Source of the DNA: Dysgonomonas hofstadii
Lineage (GTDB): Bacteria > Bacteroidota > Bacteroidia > Bacteroidales > Dysgonomonadaceae
Direction of reading: 5' to 3'
DNA: 64,000 nucleotides
Assembly: GCF_014196915.1 (NCBI RefSeq)
Contig: NZ_JACIEP010000012.1
Coordinates: 1-64,000, forward strand
In this document: positions 1-8,306 of the stretch, in pieces
Position numbering within the stretch: position 1 is the first letter of the stretch
How the letters are laid out: the number at the start of each line of letters is the position of its first letter
Made by a program: the position numbers and the translations under genes
Notes under the pieces: generated by a model
Seen by the model: the letters and a program-made list of their open reading frames with translations, nothing else
What the model was told of the DNA's origin: nothing
The model's database searches: none

Positions 1-122
1 TTCCAATAGTAAAACGTATTTCGGCTGATCTTCATAGCCGTGCATATCTCGGAGATTGTGTACAGGTCGGCTTCGATGAGCCTTTCGATGCGTGAAACTA
101 ATTTTTCGTTGTATTTTGCCAT
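1..122 (-). CDS. Partial HTH protein, phage terminase small subunit-like
   Basis: A reading frame starts with ATG at 122 on the minus strand and runs off the left edge, giving 40 codons. The peptide begins MAKYNEKLVSRIERLIEADL and continues with a helix-turn-helix-like stretch ending in SRNTFYYW. This layout, a short basic helix followed by an 'ISxxTFYxW' recognition helix, is familiar from small terminase subunits and related HTH proteins of Bacteroidota prophages. If so, the protein would bind phage DNA and the window would start at the edge of a prophage or its remnant. The rest of the gene is outside the window, so the family is an inference from a short N-terminus; a transposase-type HTH is the main alternative. 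Confidence 0.45.
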   Translation of the reverse strand, partial: MAKYNEKLVSRIERLIEADLYTISEICTAMKISRNTFYYW

Positions 123-140
123 AATGATTAAGAATTAAGA

Positions 141-201
141 GCCCCTCCCACCTCCCCAAGGGGAGGCTAATTTCCCCTTCGGGGGTTAGGGGGCCGTTTT
201 T
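141..201. repeat. GC-rich palindromic intergenic element
   Basis: This stretch stands out from its AT-rich surroundings. It contains the perfect palindrome CCTCCCC-AA-GGGGAGG (151-166), then a CCCC-TTC-GGGGG hairpin (174-185), enclosed by GCCCCT and AGGGGGC arms, and ends in a T run. It resembles the dispersed extragenic palindromes common in Bacteroidales. It could fold as a terminator for a plus-strand transcript. No second copy was found in this window. Confidence 0.5.
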
Positions 202-295
202 CCCTATAGATAATTAATCCCAAATCTGATGAATGGGATAAATTCCTCATAGTACTTCCAGGGCAGCACAAATAAATTTCGTTTGTCCTGTATAG

Positions 296-327
296 ATATT
301 GACTAGTCAATATTTTTTATATCTTTG
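296..327 (+). promoter_or_regulatory. marR promoter with overlapping palindromic operator
   Basis: A perfect 18-bp palindrome, ATATTGACTAGTCAATAT, lies at 296-313. It covers a TTG (299-301) in the -33 position, 18 bp before a -7 box TATCTTTG (320-327). The predicted transcription start falls at or next to the ATG of the regulator at 332. A repressor sitting on the palindrome would block RNA polymerase, as expected for MarR autoregulation. A near-identical palindrome stands downstream of the gene at 771-784. Confidence 0.6.
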
Positions 328-331
328 CTGT

Positions 332-754
332 ATGGGAACGAAACAGCATACTCTGGGTTTTCTATTGGCACGCGCGTCGAATTCGATGGCTACGCATCTC
401 AATAGCCTTTTGAAGAAAGAAGGTATAGACCTTCCTCATTCGCAGTATATAGTTCTGAAATGTCTTTATGATGAAGACGGTATAAGCCAGCAAGATTTGG
501 CAGATAAAATTTATAAAGACACAGCGGCAATAAAACGTACTTTAGATATACTTGAAAAAAAAGGCTTGATTCAAAGGATTCCTGTTACTATGAGGAAAAA
601 CAGTGTTGTAATAACAAAACAAGGAAAAGCGTTGATGCCTAAAGTAATGGATTGCCTCGAAAGGTCAAAGCAAATCATTTTGGCAGGGATAGACGACAAA
701 GAATATGAATTGGTTGTTGATGTCCTTGACAGGATACATCAAAATATCAGATGA
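332..754 (+). CDS. MarR family transcriptional regulator
   Basis: The 140-residue protein has the MarR layout: an N-terminal dimerisation helix (about residues 5-30), a winged helix (about 45-105, with SQQDLADKIYKDTAAIKRTL as the recognition region) and a C-terminal helix. Such proteins are homodimeric repressors that release DNA when they bind a small ligand or are oxidised. The ATG at 332 is preferred over an upstream TTG at 299, because that TTG lies inside the promoter and operator. Only 4 bases separate the -7 box from the ATG, so the mRNA may be leaderless. The flanking palindromes suggest it controls itself and the membrane protein gene that follows. The ligand cannot be inferred. Confidence 0.85.
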   Translation: MGTKQHTLGFLLARASNSMATHLNSLLKKEGIDLPHSQYIVLKCLYDEDGISQQDLADKIYKDTAAIKRTLDILEKKGLIQRIPVTMRKNSVVITKQGKALMPKVMDCLERSKQIILAGIDDKEYELVVDVLDRIHQNIR

Positions 755-770
755 TTTTTTTATTCAAATA

Positions 771-784
771 ATTGACCAGTCAAT
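771..784. promoter_or_regulatory. Second MarR-type operator (ATTGACCAGTCAAT)
   Basis: This 14-bp site differs from the core of the palindrome in front of marR by one base at the centre (ATTGACTAGTCAAT there). It lies between the marR stop codon and the start of the membrane protein gene at 801. No good -7 box follows it, so it may regulate a weak internal promoter or act as an extra repressor site. Confidence 0.5.
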
Positions 785-800
785 ATAAACTCATAAGAAT

Positions 801-1310
801 ATGGAAATAAAGAAGCTTAAACCGCAAGCGGCTAAAATTCTAAAGATGTTTCACATTTTTTTTGCCTTCTGCTGGATAATTGGCGGTGTTACACTTTGCC
901 TATTGATTTTTATTACTTATCCCGAATCGGGTGATGAATTGTATATGCGTTCGAGAATATTACAAATAGTAGATGACTATTTCATTATTTATGGTGCGTC
1001 CGGAGCATTCTTAACAGGATTGATATACAGTATATGGACTAACTGGGGATTCTTCAAACATCCCTGGATTATTGTGAAATGGATAATGACTATCCTGCAA
1101 ATTATATTTGGAACATTTGTGTTGGGGCCCTGCATCAACAATAATGTAGTTATAGCCGGCCAGCTTCGTGATGCGGCCTTTACTGATCCTGTCTTTCTTG
1201 AAAATATACAAACAACGCAGATATGGGGCACAGTTCAGACCATATTACTATTGGCTGTTATTGCCATTTCGGTACAAAAACCATGGAAAAAGAAAAAATC
1301 CGAGGCTTAA
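801..1310 (+). CDS. Four-helix membrane protein, DUF2269-like
   Basis: The 169-residue protein has four clear hydrophobic segments, at about residues 14-38, 62-82, 90-112 and 138-157, and a basic C-terminal tail (KPWKKKKSEA). The pattern and the tryptophan/glycine-rich second loop resemble the DUF2269 group of small integral membrane proteins, but that match is weak and no function is known. It lies 46 bp after marR, with a MarR-type palindrome in between, so it is a likely target of that regulator and may be involved in stress or efflux. No catalytic or ligand-binding motif is visible. Confidence 0.6.
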   Translation: MEIKKLKPQAAKILKMFHIFFAFCWIIGGVTLCLLIFITYPESGDELYMRSRILQIVDDYFIIYGASGAFLTGLIYSIWTNWGFFKHPWIIVKWIMTILQIIFGTFVLGPCINNNVVIAGQLRDAAFTDPVFLENIQTTQIWGTVQTILLLAVIAISVQKPWKKKKSEA

Positions 1311-1340
1311 GATACCAGCAATTACTGATTCGCATAAATA

Positions 1341-1380
1341 ATAATTATTATCTTTAAAATATAATTATTATCTTTAAAAC
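1341..1380. repeat. Two tandem copies of a 20-bp AT-rich unit
   Basis: The unit ATAATTATTATCTTTAAAA plus one variable base occurs at 1341-1360 and 1361-1380. It lies directly downstream of the membrane protein gene. No coding or regulatory role is evident. Confidence 0.7.
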
Positions 1381-1515
1381 GGAAACAGGCTCTAAATATA
1401 ATGAATAAAGTACAGTGAGTTGTTTTTGGTGGATTAACAGATATTGACTCAGTGCCGGACAACCATTGGTATAATTACAACAACATAAGGTCTCACTAAC
1501 ATAAAACTAATATAT

Positions 1516-1761
1516 ATGAAATTTCTTAAAAGATTTATGTTCTTTTTCATGATTTTATCCACAGGGTCTTTACTGACCGGATTTACCAATTTATTAATCT
1601 TTGAAAAAGAGCCCTATCAGGTAACATTGGAATCATATGGCTGGACACTCCTTTTGATAATAGGCGTATCTGTATTAGGCGCTTTCGCCGTTGATGTGGA
1701 AAAATATATAGTGCTTCCGCATCGTCGTTCTAAGAGAACAGGTGAACACGACGATAAATAA
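1516..1761 (+). CDS. Small two-helix membrane protein, unknown function
   Basis: The 81-residue protein has two hydrophobic segments, at about residues 7-28 and 44-61. Its charged C-terminal tail (HRRSKRTGEHDDK) is probably cytoplasmic. It is not recognised as a member of a named family. Plausible alternatives are a small membrane regulator or simply a conserved hypothetical of Bacteroidales. It stands alone between a 205-bp spacer and a terminator at 1799, so it is probably a single-gene transcript. The ATG at 1516 is the only start that keeps the first membrane segment. Confidence 0.55.
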   Translation: MKFLKRFMFFFMILSTGSLLTGFTNLLIFEKEPYQVTLESYGWTLLLIIGVSVLGAFAVDVEKYIVLPHRRSKRTGEHDDK

Positions 1762-1798
1762 CAAATATCATTCAAAAAAAACAATAAAATTTAATTTA

Positions 1799-1824
1799 GG
1801 GGACTTAGACAGTTCCCTTTTTTT
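1799..1824 (+). terminator. Rho-independent terminator
   Basis: A 7-bp stem (GGGGACT with AGTTCCC, one G-U pair) around a 5-base loop is followed by seven T residues. It lies 37 bp after the stop codon of the small membrane protein gene. Confidence 0.75.
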
Positions 1825-1942
1825 ATGTCCCGTTGCGAATTTTCTTATATTATTTTTCATGTTTTACAACATTTTATCCACTTGTTAAATTTTTATAACT
1901 AAATAACCTGTGTTTTCTTGCTAATACCAAAAAACATTTTAC

Positions 1943-1974
1943 TAATTTTGGAAATGTCGCCTCCGGAGGGAGGC
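1943..1974 (+). promoter_or_regulatory. Promoter and leader hairpin of the EF-G2 gene
   Basis: TAATTTTG at 1943-1950 matches the Bacteroidota -7 box TAnnTTTG. A TTG at 1918-1920 is slightly far for the -33 element. Right after the box the transcript could form a hairpin, GCCTCC-GGAG-GGAGGC (1959-1974). It sits at the predicted 5' end, where it could protect the mRNA. It is GC-rich and contains purine-rich GGAGG motifs, although it is about 45 bp from the ATG and so is not a ribosome-binding site. Confidence 0.45.
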
Positions 1975-2016
1975 TATTTTGGTAAAAAAGTATTAACCAT
2001 GTAAAACATTTAGGCC

Positions 2017-4176
2017 ATGAAAACTTACCAAACACAAGAAATCAAGAATATAGCTATTCTTGGTAGTTCGGGAGCGGGCAAAACCACTCTCGCCGAGGCC
2101 ATGCTCTATGAAGCTGGCGTCATAAAACGCAGAGGAAGTGTGAAAGACGGAAATACAGTCTCGGACTATTTCCCTGTGGAAAAAGAATACGGATATTCGG
2201 TTTTTTCCAGCATTTTCTCTGTGGAATGGATGAATCGCAAACTAAACTTTATTGACTGTCCGGGATCAGACGACTTTGGCGGAAACGTGGTTACATCGCT
2301 GAATGTAACCGATACAGCACTGATGGTACTCAATGCCCAGTATGGGATAGAAGTAGGCACTATCAACCAGTTAAGATATACTCAAAAGCTACAAAAACCT
2401 GTAATCTTCATTGTCAATCAGCTCGACCATCCGAAAGCCGATTTCGATAATGTAGTTTCACAACTTAAAGCCGACTATGGCGACAAAGCTGTTTTGATTC
2501 AGTACCCGGTTAATGTAGGGGAAGGCTTCAATGCAGTTATCGATGTTTTAAAATTCAAAATGTTCAAGTGGAAACCCGAAGGCGGAGTTCCCGAAGTACT
2601 TGACATTCCGGCCGAAGAAATGGATAAGGCCACAGATTTACAACAGAAATTAATAGAAGCAGCCGCAGAAAACGAGGAATCGCTCATGGAAAAATTCTTC
2701 GAGCAGGGAACCCTCTCGGAAGAAGAAATGCGTATGGGTATCCGCTGGGGACTTGTTAACAGAGACCTTTACCCTGTCTTCTGCGTATCTGCCGAAAAAG
2801 ATATGTGCGTGCGCCGTACGATGGAATTCCTTGGAAACGTTGTACCTTACGTACGCGACCTTGCAGCTCCTAAAAATACCGAAGGAGTGGAGATTAAACC
2901 CGAAGCAGACGTGCCTACCAGCCTGTTCTTCTTTAAAACAATGGTTGAACCGCATGTAGGTGAGGTATCTTATTTTAAAGTAATGAGCGGAAAAGTGCAC
3001 GAAGGCGATGACCTGCTAAATGCAAACAGGGGATCGAAAGAACGTATGGGACAGATTTTCGTTCCTGCCGGACAGCAACGGTCTAAAATAGAAGAACTTG
3101 TGGCAGGCGATATCGGTGCGGCCGTTAAACTGAAAGACGTGCGTACAGGTAACACCCTGAATGCTAAAGGAGCAGATAATAAATTTGACTTCATCAAATA
3201 TCCGGACCCTAAATACCGTCGCGCGATAAAAGCTGAAAATGAAAAAGACACCGAGAAGATGAACGAGGTGTTGCAGCGTATGCACGAAGAAGATCCTACA
3301 TGGGTTATCGAAAACTCGAAGGAGTTGAAGCAACTGATCGTATCGGGACAGGGTGAATTCCATTTGAAAACACTGAAATGGAGAATGGAAAACAATGATA
3401 AAATATCCATCGTTTATTCAGAACCTAAGATACCGTATCGCGAGACAATAACCAAAGCTGCCCGCGCGGATTACCGCCACAAAAAACAATCGGGAGGTGC
3501 CGGGCAATTCGGTGAAGTACATCTGGTTGTCGAACCGTATACAGATGGTATGCCTATGCCCGAAACATACAAATTCAACGGACAGGAATTTAAAGTACAG
3601 GCTCGTGATGTGCAGACATACGACCTTGACTGGGGTGGAAAACTGGTATTCGTGAACAGTATCGTCGGAGGTGCTATCGATGCACGCTTCCTGCCCGCAA
3701 TCCTCAAAGGTATCATGTCCCGCCTGGAACAAGGCCCGCTAACAGGTTCGTATGCGCGTGACGTGCGTGTAGTTGTATATGATGGAAAAATGCACCCGGT
3801 AGACTCGAATGAAATTTCGTTCATGCTAGCCGGACGTAATGCGTTCAGCGAAGCATTTAAGAATGCAGGGCCGAAAATCCTTGAACCTATCTATGATGTG
3901 GTGGTATCGGTACCGTCAGACAAAATGGGAGACGTGATGAGCGACCTGCAGGGACGCCGTGCCATGATAATGGGTATGGAAAGCGACCGTGGTATTGAAA
4001 TACTGAAAGCTAAAGTTCCGTTGAAAGAGATGTCTAACTATTCTATTTCATTAAGTTCGCTGACAGGAGGACGAGCTTCCTTCACCATGAAGTTTGCAAG
4101 CTATGAACTTGTACCATCCGATGTTCAGGACAAGCTGTTGAAAGAATACGAAGCAAGCCAGAAAGACGAAGATTAA
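2017..4176 (+). CDS. fusA2: Elongation factor G paralogue with degenerate GTPase motifs (EF-G2)
   Basis: The 719-residue protein aligns along its whole length with EF-G (domains I to V), the translocase that moves tRNA and mRNA through the ribosome. The P-loop is present (GSSGAGKT, residues 16-23). Other GTPase motifs differ from canonical EF-G: switch I RGIT is YGYS (58-61), DTPGHVD is DCPGSDD (80-86) so the catalytic His is Ser84, and NKMD is NQLD (134-137). Domain IV is conserved (GGAGQFGEV, KMHPVDSNE). This matches the EF-G2 paralogue reported in Bacteroides thetaiotaomicron to lack GTPase activity and to be needed for gut colonisation. Loss of GTP hydrolysis here is inferred from the motifs. 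The gene has its own promoter and a strong terminator, so it is monocistronic. Confidence 0.88.
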   Translation: MKTYQTQEIKNIAILGSSGAGKTTLAEAMLYEAGVIKRRGSVKDGNTVSDYFPVEKEYGYSVFSSIFSVEWMNRKLNFIDCPGSDDFGGNVVTSLNVTDTALMVLNAQYGIEVGTINQLRYTQKLQKPVIFIVNQLDHPKADFDNVVSQLKADYGDKAVLIQYPVNVGEGFNAVIDVLKFKMFKWKPEGGVPEVLDIPAEEMDKATDLQQKLIEAAAENEESLMEKFFEQGTLSEEEMRMGIRWGLVNRDLYPVFCVSAEKDMCVRRTMEFLGNVVPYVRDLAAPKNTEGVEIKPEADVPTSLFFFKTMVEPHVGEVSYFKVMSGKVHEGDDLLNANRGSKERMGQIFVPAGQQRSKIEELVAGDIGAAVKLKDVRTGNTLNAKGADNKFDFIKYPDPKYRRAIKAENEKDTEKMNEVLQRMHEEDPTWVIENSKELKQLIVSGQGEFHLKTLKWRMENNDKISIVYSEPKIPYRETITKAARADYRHKKQSGGAGQFGEVHLVVEPYTDGMPMPETYKFNGQEFKVQARDVQTYDLDWGGKLVFVNSIVGGAIDARFLPAILKGIMSRLEQGPLTGSYARDVRVVVYDGKMHPVDSNEISFMLAGRNAFSEAFKNAGPKILEPIYDVVVSVPSDKMGDVMSDLQGRRAMIMGMESDRGIEILKAKVPLKEMSNYSISLSSLTGGRASFTMKFASYELVPSDVQDKLLKEYEASQKDED

Positions 4177-4195
4177 ACAAAATCTTATTTATAGC

Positions 4196-4230
4196 AAAAG
4201 CCCCCGGGGATATATCCTCCGGGGGCTTTT
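4196..4230. terminator. Strong bidirectional terminator
   Basis: AAAAGCCCCCGGGG pairs with CCTCCGGGGGCTTTT across a short loop, giving a GC-rich stem flanked by A and T tracts. It lies between the EF-G2 gene and the convergent efflux operon and can serve both. Confidence 0.9.
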
Positions 4231-4270
4231 GTTTGAAAAATAGTTGGATACTAAAATTTTATAACGCTCA

Positions 4271-5911
4271 TTACCGCCCACTATAGGCTTTACCCCACAT
4301 ATGCCTCCATATATTCTTTAACTTAGGAAATTGATGGTAGGTCGGCTTTAAATACCGCATAGACAGAATGCCCAAGAGTACGATTATCCCTAACAGGGTA
4401 ATGCCTCCGAAAATTTCTTTCCAGCTAAGCAGCATTGCCTGCATATTGGTGATCCCGTGCAGTGCCTTTGTCGCTGCAATTTCGGCTTGTTCTACAGTCT
4501 GCCCTGCGGCCAAAGAGTTGCTCATCGTATCACGAAAGACATGACCGGAGACGGGATTTTGTAAATCCATATTCTGTGACAGGATTATCAGGTTTTTCTT
4601 TTGAAGGTACTGCATCAGATTGGAACAGAGACTGGTTGCCATAGTCCCCCCGATTGCACTCCTTACAAAACTCATTACCGTAATGCTCGGGAAAAAATGA
4701 GGAAAAGATACCCCCTCGGCAGCATATAATGCTATACTGATGTAAAGAGTGATATAACCAACACCTTTCAATGCATAAGGCAGATACAGGTCTTCTTTGG
4801 CGATTCCCGGCTGGAAGATAAAATACAGGATGAGATGATGAAGTACAAAACACAGGAAGCCGATAAAAAATATAGTCTTGTAGTTTCCCCTGTATACAGC
4901 CATCCAATAGAATGCATATCCCGCACCCAGAACGACACCGATAAAAACCGCCCAGTTCAGCGAAGTGCTATGAAGGATGTCATAGTGCAGGATTCCTCCT
5001 GTAAATACACTTAAAACAACGGTGGAGGTACTTAGGAAAATCTGTAAAAAAGCCAGGAGTACCAGAGCCTTCATCAGATTTTTATACTTAAAAACCTCGG
5101 GCATGATAAACGGGCGGCGGATTCCGAACATACGCTGTATGGCGCAGATAAGAATAACGATAGTGGCAATGGTGGCAATCCGGATGTATTCGGAATCGAA
5201 CCAGTCGAGGCGTTTTCCGTATTCGAAAATAAAATTGACAAGCACCAGTACTAAAGTCCACAGCCCCATTCCCAGCCAGTCTATCTGGTACAGAGGAAAT
5301 TTCTTCATCAGCCGGATCGGGCGCATCAAAAAGTAGAAAATTACCATAGCGCATAAGAACAAACCTACAATGAGTATATGCATATACTTCCATGTGTAAA
5401 GATAAGATATCTGGGCGGTCAATAATCCCGATAGCTGGATGGAACCCAGAACAATCAGGTAAACCACCGAAAAGAATACCGTGAAATCCCTTGTCGGTGT
5501 AATAACCAGCTGTATGGACGACATACACTCGAACATCCCGATCATCTTGACAGCTCCCAGTATGAAAGACGTTGTATACAATATCAGGACATTGTCCGAA
5601 TACAGGCAGATAACATTTCCGGTAATGATGATCGCTATAGCCGACAATAAGATAGTCCGGGACATAAAACGGAACTTGATGCGGAATAGCAAAGGGAAGA
5701 TCATTGTCATGCCGATAAATCCGGCCGTATGTATAAACTTTATATCCTCCGCCGTCAAAGCTTTGTCTCCGACAACTTCATTCAGGTTGGTCAGGTAGAT
5801 GCTATTGGATAATTGAAAAAGTATAGCCGTGAATAATAATATTAAAAACCGCAGTTTGTCAGGAACAAATTCCTTGAATGCCATAATGCGGTATTTTCCT
5901 TGTGGTATCAT
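4271..5911 (-). CDS. MFS transporter, EmrB/DHA2-like inner-membrane efflux pump
   Basis: The 546-residue polytopic protein has about 14 hydrophobic segments, the count typical of the DHA2 (EmrB/QacA) branch of the major facilitator superfamily. It would export a drug, bile compound or other toxic organic using the proton gradient. It is the third gene of an operon in which a TolC-type outer-membrane channel and an EmrA-type adaptor precede it, so the three are expected to form one tripartite pump across both membranes. Its start lies 5 bp after the adaptor stop codon. A second ATG (at 5884) removes nine residues and is also possible. The substrate is not evident. Confidence 0.85.
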   Translation of the reverse strand: MIPQGKYRIMAFKEFVPDKLRFLILLFTAILFQLSNSIYLTNLNEVVGDKALTAEDIKFIHTAGFIGMTMIFPLLFRIKFRFMSRTILLSAIAIIITGNVICLYSDNVLILYTTSFILGAVKMIGMFECMSSIQLVITPTRDFTVFFSVVYLIVLGSIQLSGLLTAQISYLYTWKYMHILIVGLFLCAMVIFYFLMRPIRLMKKFPLYQIDWLGMGLWTLVLVLVNFIFEYGKRLDWFDSEYIRIATIATIVILICAIQRMFGIRRPFIMPEVFKYKNLMKALVLLAFLQIFLSTSTVVLSVFTGGILHYDILHSTSLNWAVFIGVVLGAGYAFYWMAVYRGNYKTIFFIGFLCFVLHHLILYFIFQPGIAKEDLYLPYALKGVGYITLYISIALYAAEGVSFPHFFPSITVMSFVRSAIGGTMATSLCSNLMQYLQKKNLIILSQNMDLQNPVSGHVFRDTMSNSLAAGQTVEQAEIAATKALHGITNMQAMLLSWKEIFGGITLLGIIVLLGILSMRYLKPTYHQFPKLKNIWRHMWGKAYSGR

Positions 5912-5916
5912 CTGTC

Positions 5917-6978
5917 TTAATTAGATTTTACATAAACTTCAGCACTCATTCCGGCCTTCAATTTTGCTATATTCTCCGGGGTATTATCATCCGTGAACTC
6001 CAACCTGACAGGTATACGTTGTTCGACCTTCACGAAATTTCCCGTAGAATTATCGGTCGGTACAAGGGAAAATGCCGAACCTGTCGCCTGCGATATGGCC
6101 GATACTTTTCCTTTGAATTTCGCATCGGGGATGGCATCGATGTCGATCTCAACCTCATCGCCCGGAACAATATTTTTCGTTTGTTTCTCTTTGAAATTGG
6201 CGATTACCCAGACCTGCGAGTCATCGACAATGCTTACAACCGACTGGCCGGGCTGTATCAGTTGTCCTATCTGCAAGTCCTTGCGTCCTGCGATGCCGTC
6301 ACATGGAGCTATTATCACTGTATACGACAGGTTCAGTGCTGCCATATCCAATGCCGCTTTAGCCTGCTTGATAGTCGCATCGTTCTGCGAAAGGCGCTTT
6401 GTCTGCTCTTCGCCCATCAATGCTGTCGATTTTTTCTGTCGGACAAGCATGTCGTATTTAGCCCTTGTGGCATCATATTCTGTTTTTATATTATCATACT
6501 GGTCTTGTGTCACAGCTTCCTGTGCCAGCAGGTTTTGATATCGTCTCAGATTAGTGGCAGCGTGTCCCAGCCTCACCTTTACTTCTTCGATTCCGGCATC
6601 CGAAACCGTGAGGTTATTGTAAGTCGTACTGATCGTAGAGCCCATCACGCTTTTCCCCACCAGTGCATTTGCATAATTAGCTTCGGCCTGAGCCAGCAGG
6701 AAAACATATTCAGCATCGTCTATAATAAGCAAAGTATCCCCTTTGCTGACGTGCTGATACTCTTCGAACCGGATATCTTTTATATATCCCCGTACCCGTG
6801 AGTTAACCGGAACAATGTGGCGCTTAACCTGCGCGTTATTTGTATACCGGGAACTGCCGACTATTACAAACTGGGCTATTACCCAGCCTATGCCGGCAAC
6901 GATGAAGATGAGTAATACATAATTAAATATCCTGAACCGTAAACTTTTTCCTTTTTGTCTGTTTTCTTTCGTTTCCAT
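5917..6978 (-). CDS. HlyD/EmrA-family periplasmic adaptor
   Basis: The 353-residue protein has one N-terminal membrane segment (about 17-38), a first half-lipoyl strand region (SRVRGYIKDIRF), a long coiled-coil hairpin (about 95-215), the second lipoyl half (APCDGIAGRKDLQIGQLI) and a beta-barrel domain. This is the membrane fusion protein layout that bridges an inner-membrane pump to TolC. It lies 8 bp after the TolC-like gene and 5 bp before the MFS gene, and the order fits an EmrAB-TolC type exporter. The Gly-Arg-rich 'GRKDLQIGQ' motif is typical of EmrA and VceA. Confidence 0.88.
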   Translation of the reverse strand: METKENRQKGKSLRFRIFNYVLLIFIVAGIGWVIAQFVIVGSSRYTNNAQVKRHIVPVNSRVRGYIKDIRFEEYQHVSKGDTLLIIDDAEYVFLLAQAEANYANALVGKSVMGSTISTTYNNLTVSDAGIEEVKVRLGHAATNLRRYQNLLAQEAVTQDQYDNIKTEYDATRAKYDMLVRQKKSTALMGEEQTKRLSQNDATIKQAKAALDMAALNLSYTVIIAPCDGIAGRKDLQIGQLIQPGQSVVSIVDDSQVWVIANFKEKQTKNIVPGDEVEIDIDAIPDAKFKGKVSAISQATGSAFSLVPTDNSTGNFVKVEQRIPVRLEFTDDNTPENIAKLKAGMSAEVYVKSN

Positions 6979-6986
6979 ATTGTCGA

Positions 6987-8306
6987 TTATAATTTTCCTA
7001 TTGTCCGTTGTAATTTATAGTAATTGTAAATGATATTGATTTTGGCATTTACCACCTGTAATTCAGCGTTTAACTTCGTGTTGCTGGCATCGAGCATCTC
7101 TGTTATCAACACCAGGTCGTTCATATATCTGTTGTTGACAATGCGGTAGTTTTCATTTGCCAGTTCGAGGCTTTTTTCGAAAGTGTTCAGTTTTTCGAAA
7201 GATTCTTTATAGCGTGTCATATCCGTATGGATGGCCTTTTCGGTATTTTCTGTTATCACGTCTCTTGTCTCTGTCGCAATGTTTAGTTGTGTCTTTGCTA
7301 ACCGGACGTTTTTCTTTGATTTGAATAGTGAAGATAAATTGTACTTCACACCTACTCCTACATACCAATAGTTGAAATTCTTATTTATTGGCGGAACTTC
7401 AATTGTGATCGGCCCGTCGAAATGGTTGGCAGCTACGATGGCTACCGATGGCAGATAATCAGCCTTGGCTAGTTTTATACCTTTCTCTGCGATCTCTATA
7501 TTCACCCCTGCTGATCTTAATTCGGGAAGATTACTGTTTGCTTCCTGCATCAGGTGATTCGAGGCAATATTCCCTAAATTGGTATCAAGAATGGCCGTAT
7601 CGGGCTTGATCGCTATATTATCGGGTAAGCCCAACGTTATTATCAAATGATGATTGAGAATATCACAATTGTTATCTATCTCGATAAGGGCAAGTTTATA
7701 ATTCTGTAAGGTCAGTTCATGACGGGTTATATCGTTATTCAGCGCCATTCCCTCGTTATGCTTGGCCTTTATCTGCCTGATCAGTACATCTGTCTGCTCA
7801 ATATTTTTGAGATATACTTCCCTTTGATTCATCAGCTTATACAAATCCAGATAATAACCTGTCAGCAGGAACCGGATATCCATCAGGTCTTTCTCGTAAT
7901 TCAACCGGGCAACCTGTTCTTCCAGTTCTGCCTTGGCTATCGAATTGGATATGGCACCTCCCGCAAAAACCACCTGAGAAGCTTCCAGCGCAAAATTGTT
8001 TCCGAAATGGGGCATCGCGGCACGGGCTACGTTTGTAAACTCCCTGTCCATAATAGTACCGTCGCCCAGATAAGAGAATGACAAAGAGGCATCAATAACA
8101 GGTAGACGTGCGTTCTTTGCTACATCTGTCGCTCTTTTTGCCGTTTCTATACCTGTTTTCGATAATTTTAGCTGTTTGCTGTTTTCTGCTGCCAGATGAA
8201 ACATTTCATCCAGTGTCAGCACTTTGGTTACTTTTCCCTGTGCAGATACTTCAGGGGCACACAGAAGTATGCATAAAACTCCTGTGAGCAAATAAAATTT
8301 ACTCAT
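6987..8306 (-). CDS. TolC-family outer-membrane efflux channel
   Basis: The 439-residue protein begins with a signal peptide that ends around AQG (residues 21-24). It then shows the two repeats of long amphipathic helices and short beta strands typical of outer membrane factors (OEP domains, about 30-225 and 235-435). It would form the trimeric exit duct for the HlyD/MFS pump encoded downstream. It is the first gene of the three-gene operon. The upstream region is unusual: it carries a 9-bp tandem repeat and only an imperfect -7 box (TTACTTTG, complement of 8515-8522), so regulation is uncertain. Confidence 0.88.
   Translation of the reverse strand: MSKFYLLTGVLCILLCAPEVSAQGKVTKVLTLDEMFHLAAENSKQLKLSKTGIETAKRATDVAKNARLPVIDASLSFSYLGDGTIMDREFTNVARAAMPHFGNNFALEASQVVFAGGAISNSIAKAELEEQVARLNYEKDLMDIRFLLTGYYLDLYKLMNQREVYLKNIEQTDVLIRQIKAKHNEGMALNNDITRHELTLQNYKLALIEIDNNCDILNHHLIITLGLPDNIAIKPDTAILDTNLGNIASNHLMQEANSNLPELRSAGVNIEIAEKGIKLAKADYLPSVAIVAANHFDGPITIEVPPINKNFNYWYVGVGVKYNLSSLFKSKKNVRLAKTQLNIATETRDVITENTEKAIHTDMTRYKESFEKLNTFEKSLELANENYRIVNNRYMNDLVLITEMLDASNTKLNAELQVVNAKINIIYNYYKLQRTIGKL

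Noticed and set aside
1959-1974. GC-rich hairpin before EF-G2 as a riboswitch
   Set aside because: It is only a 6-bp stem with a 4-base loop, with no second structure or T tract, too small for a known riboswitch class.
5902-6801. 299-codon plus-strand frame antisense to the HlyD gene
   Set aside because: It is Cys/Tyr/His-rich with no domain, fully opposite a well-supported adaptor gene, and so is a mirror frame of that gene.
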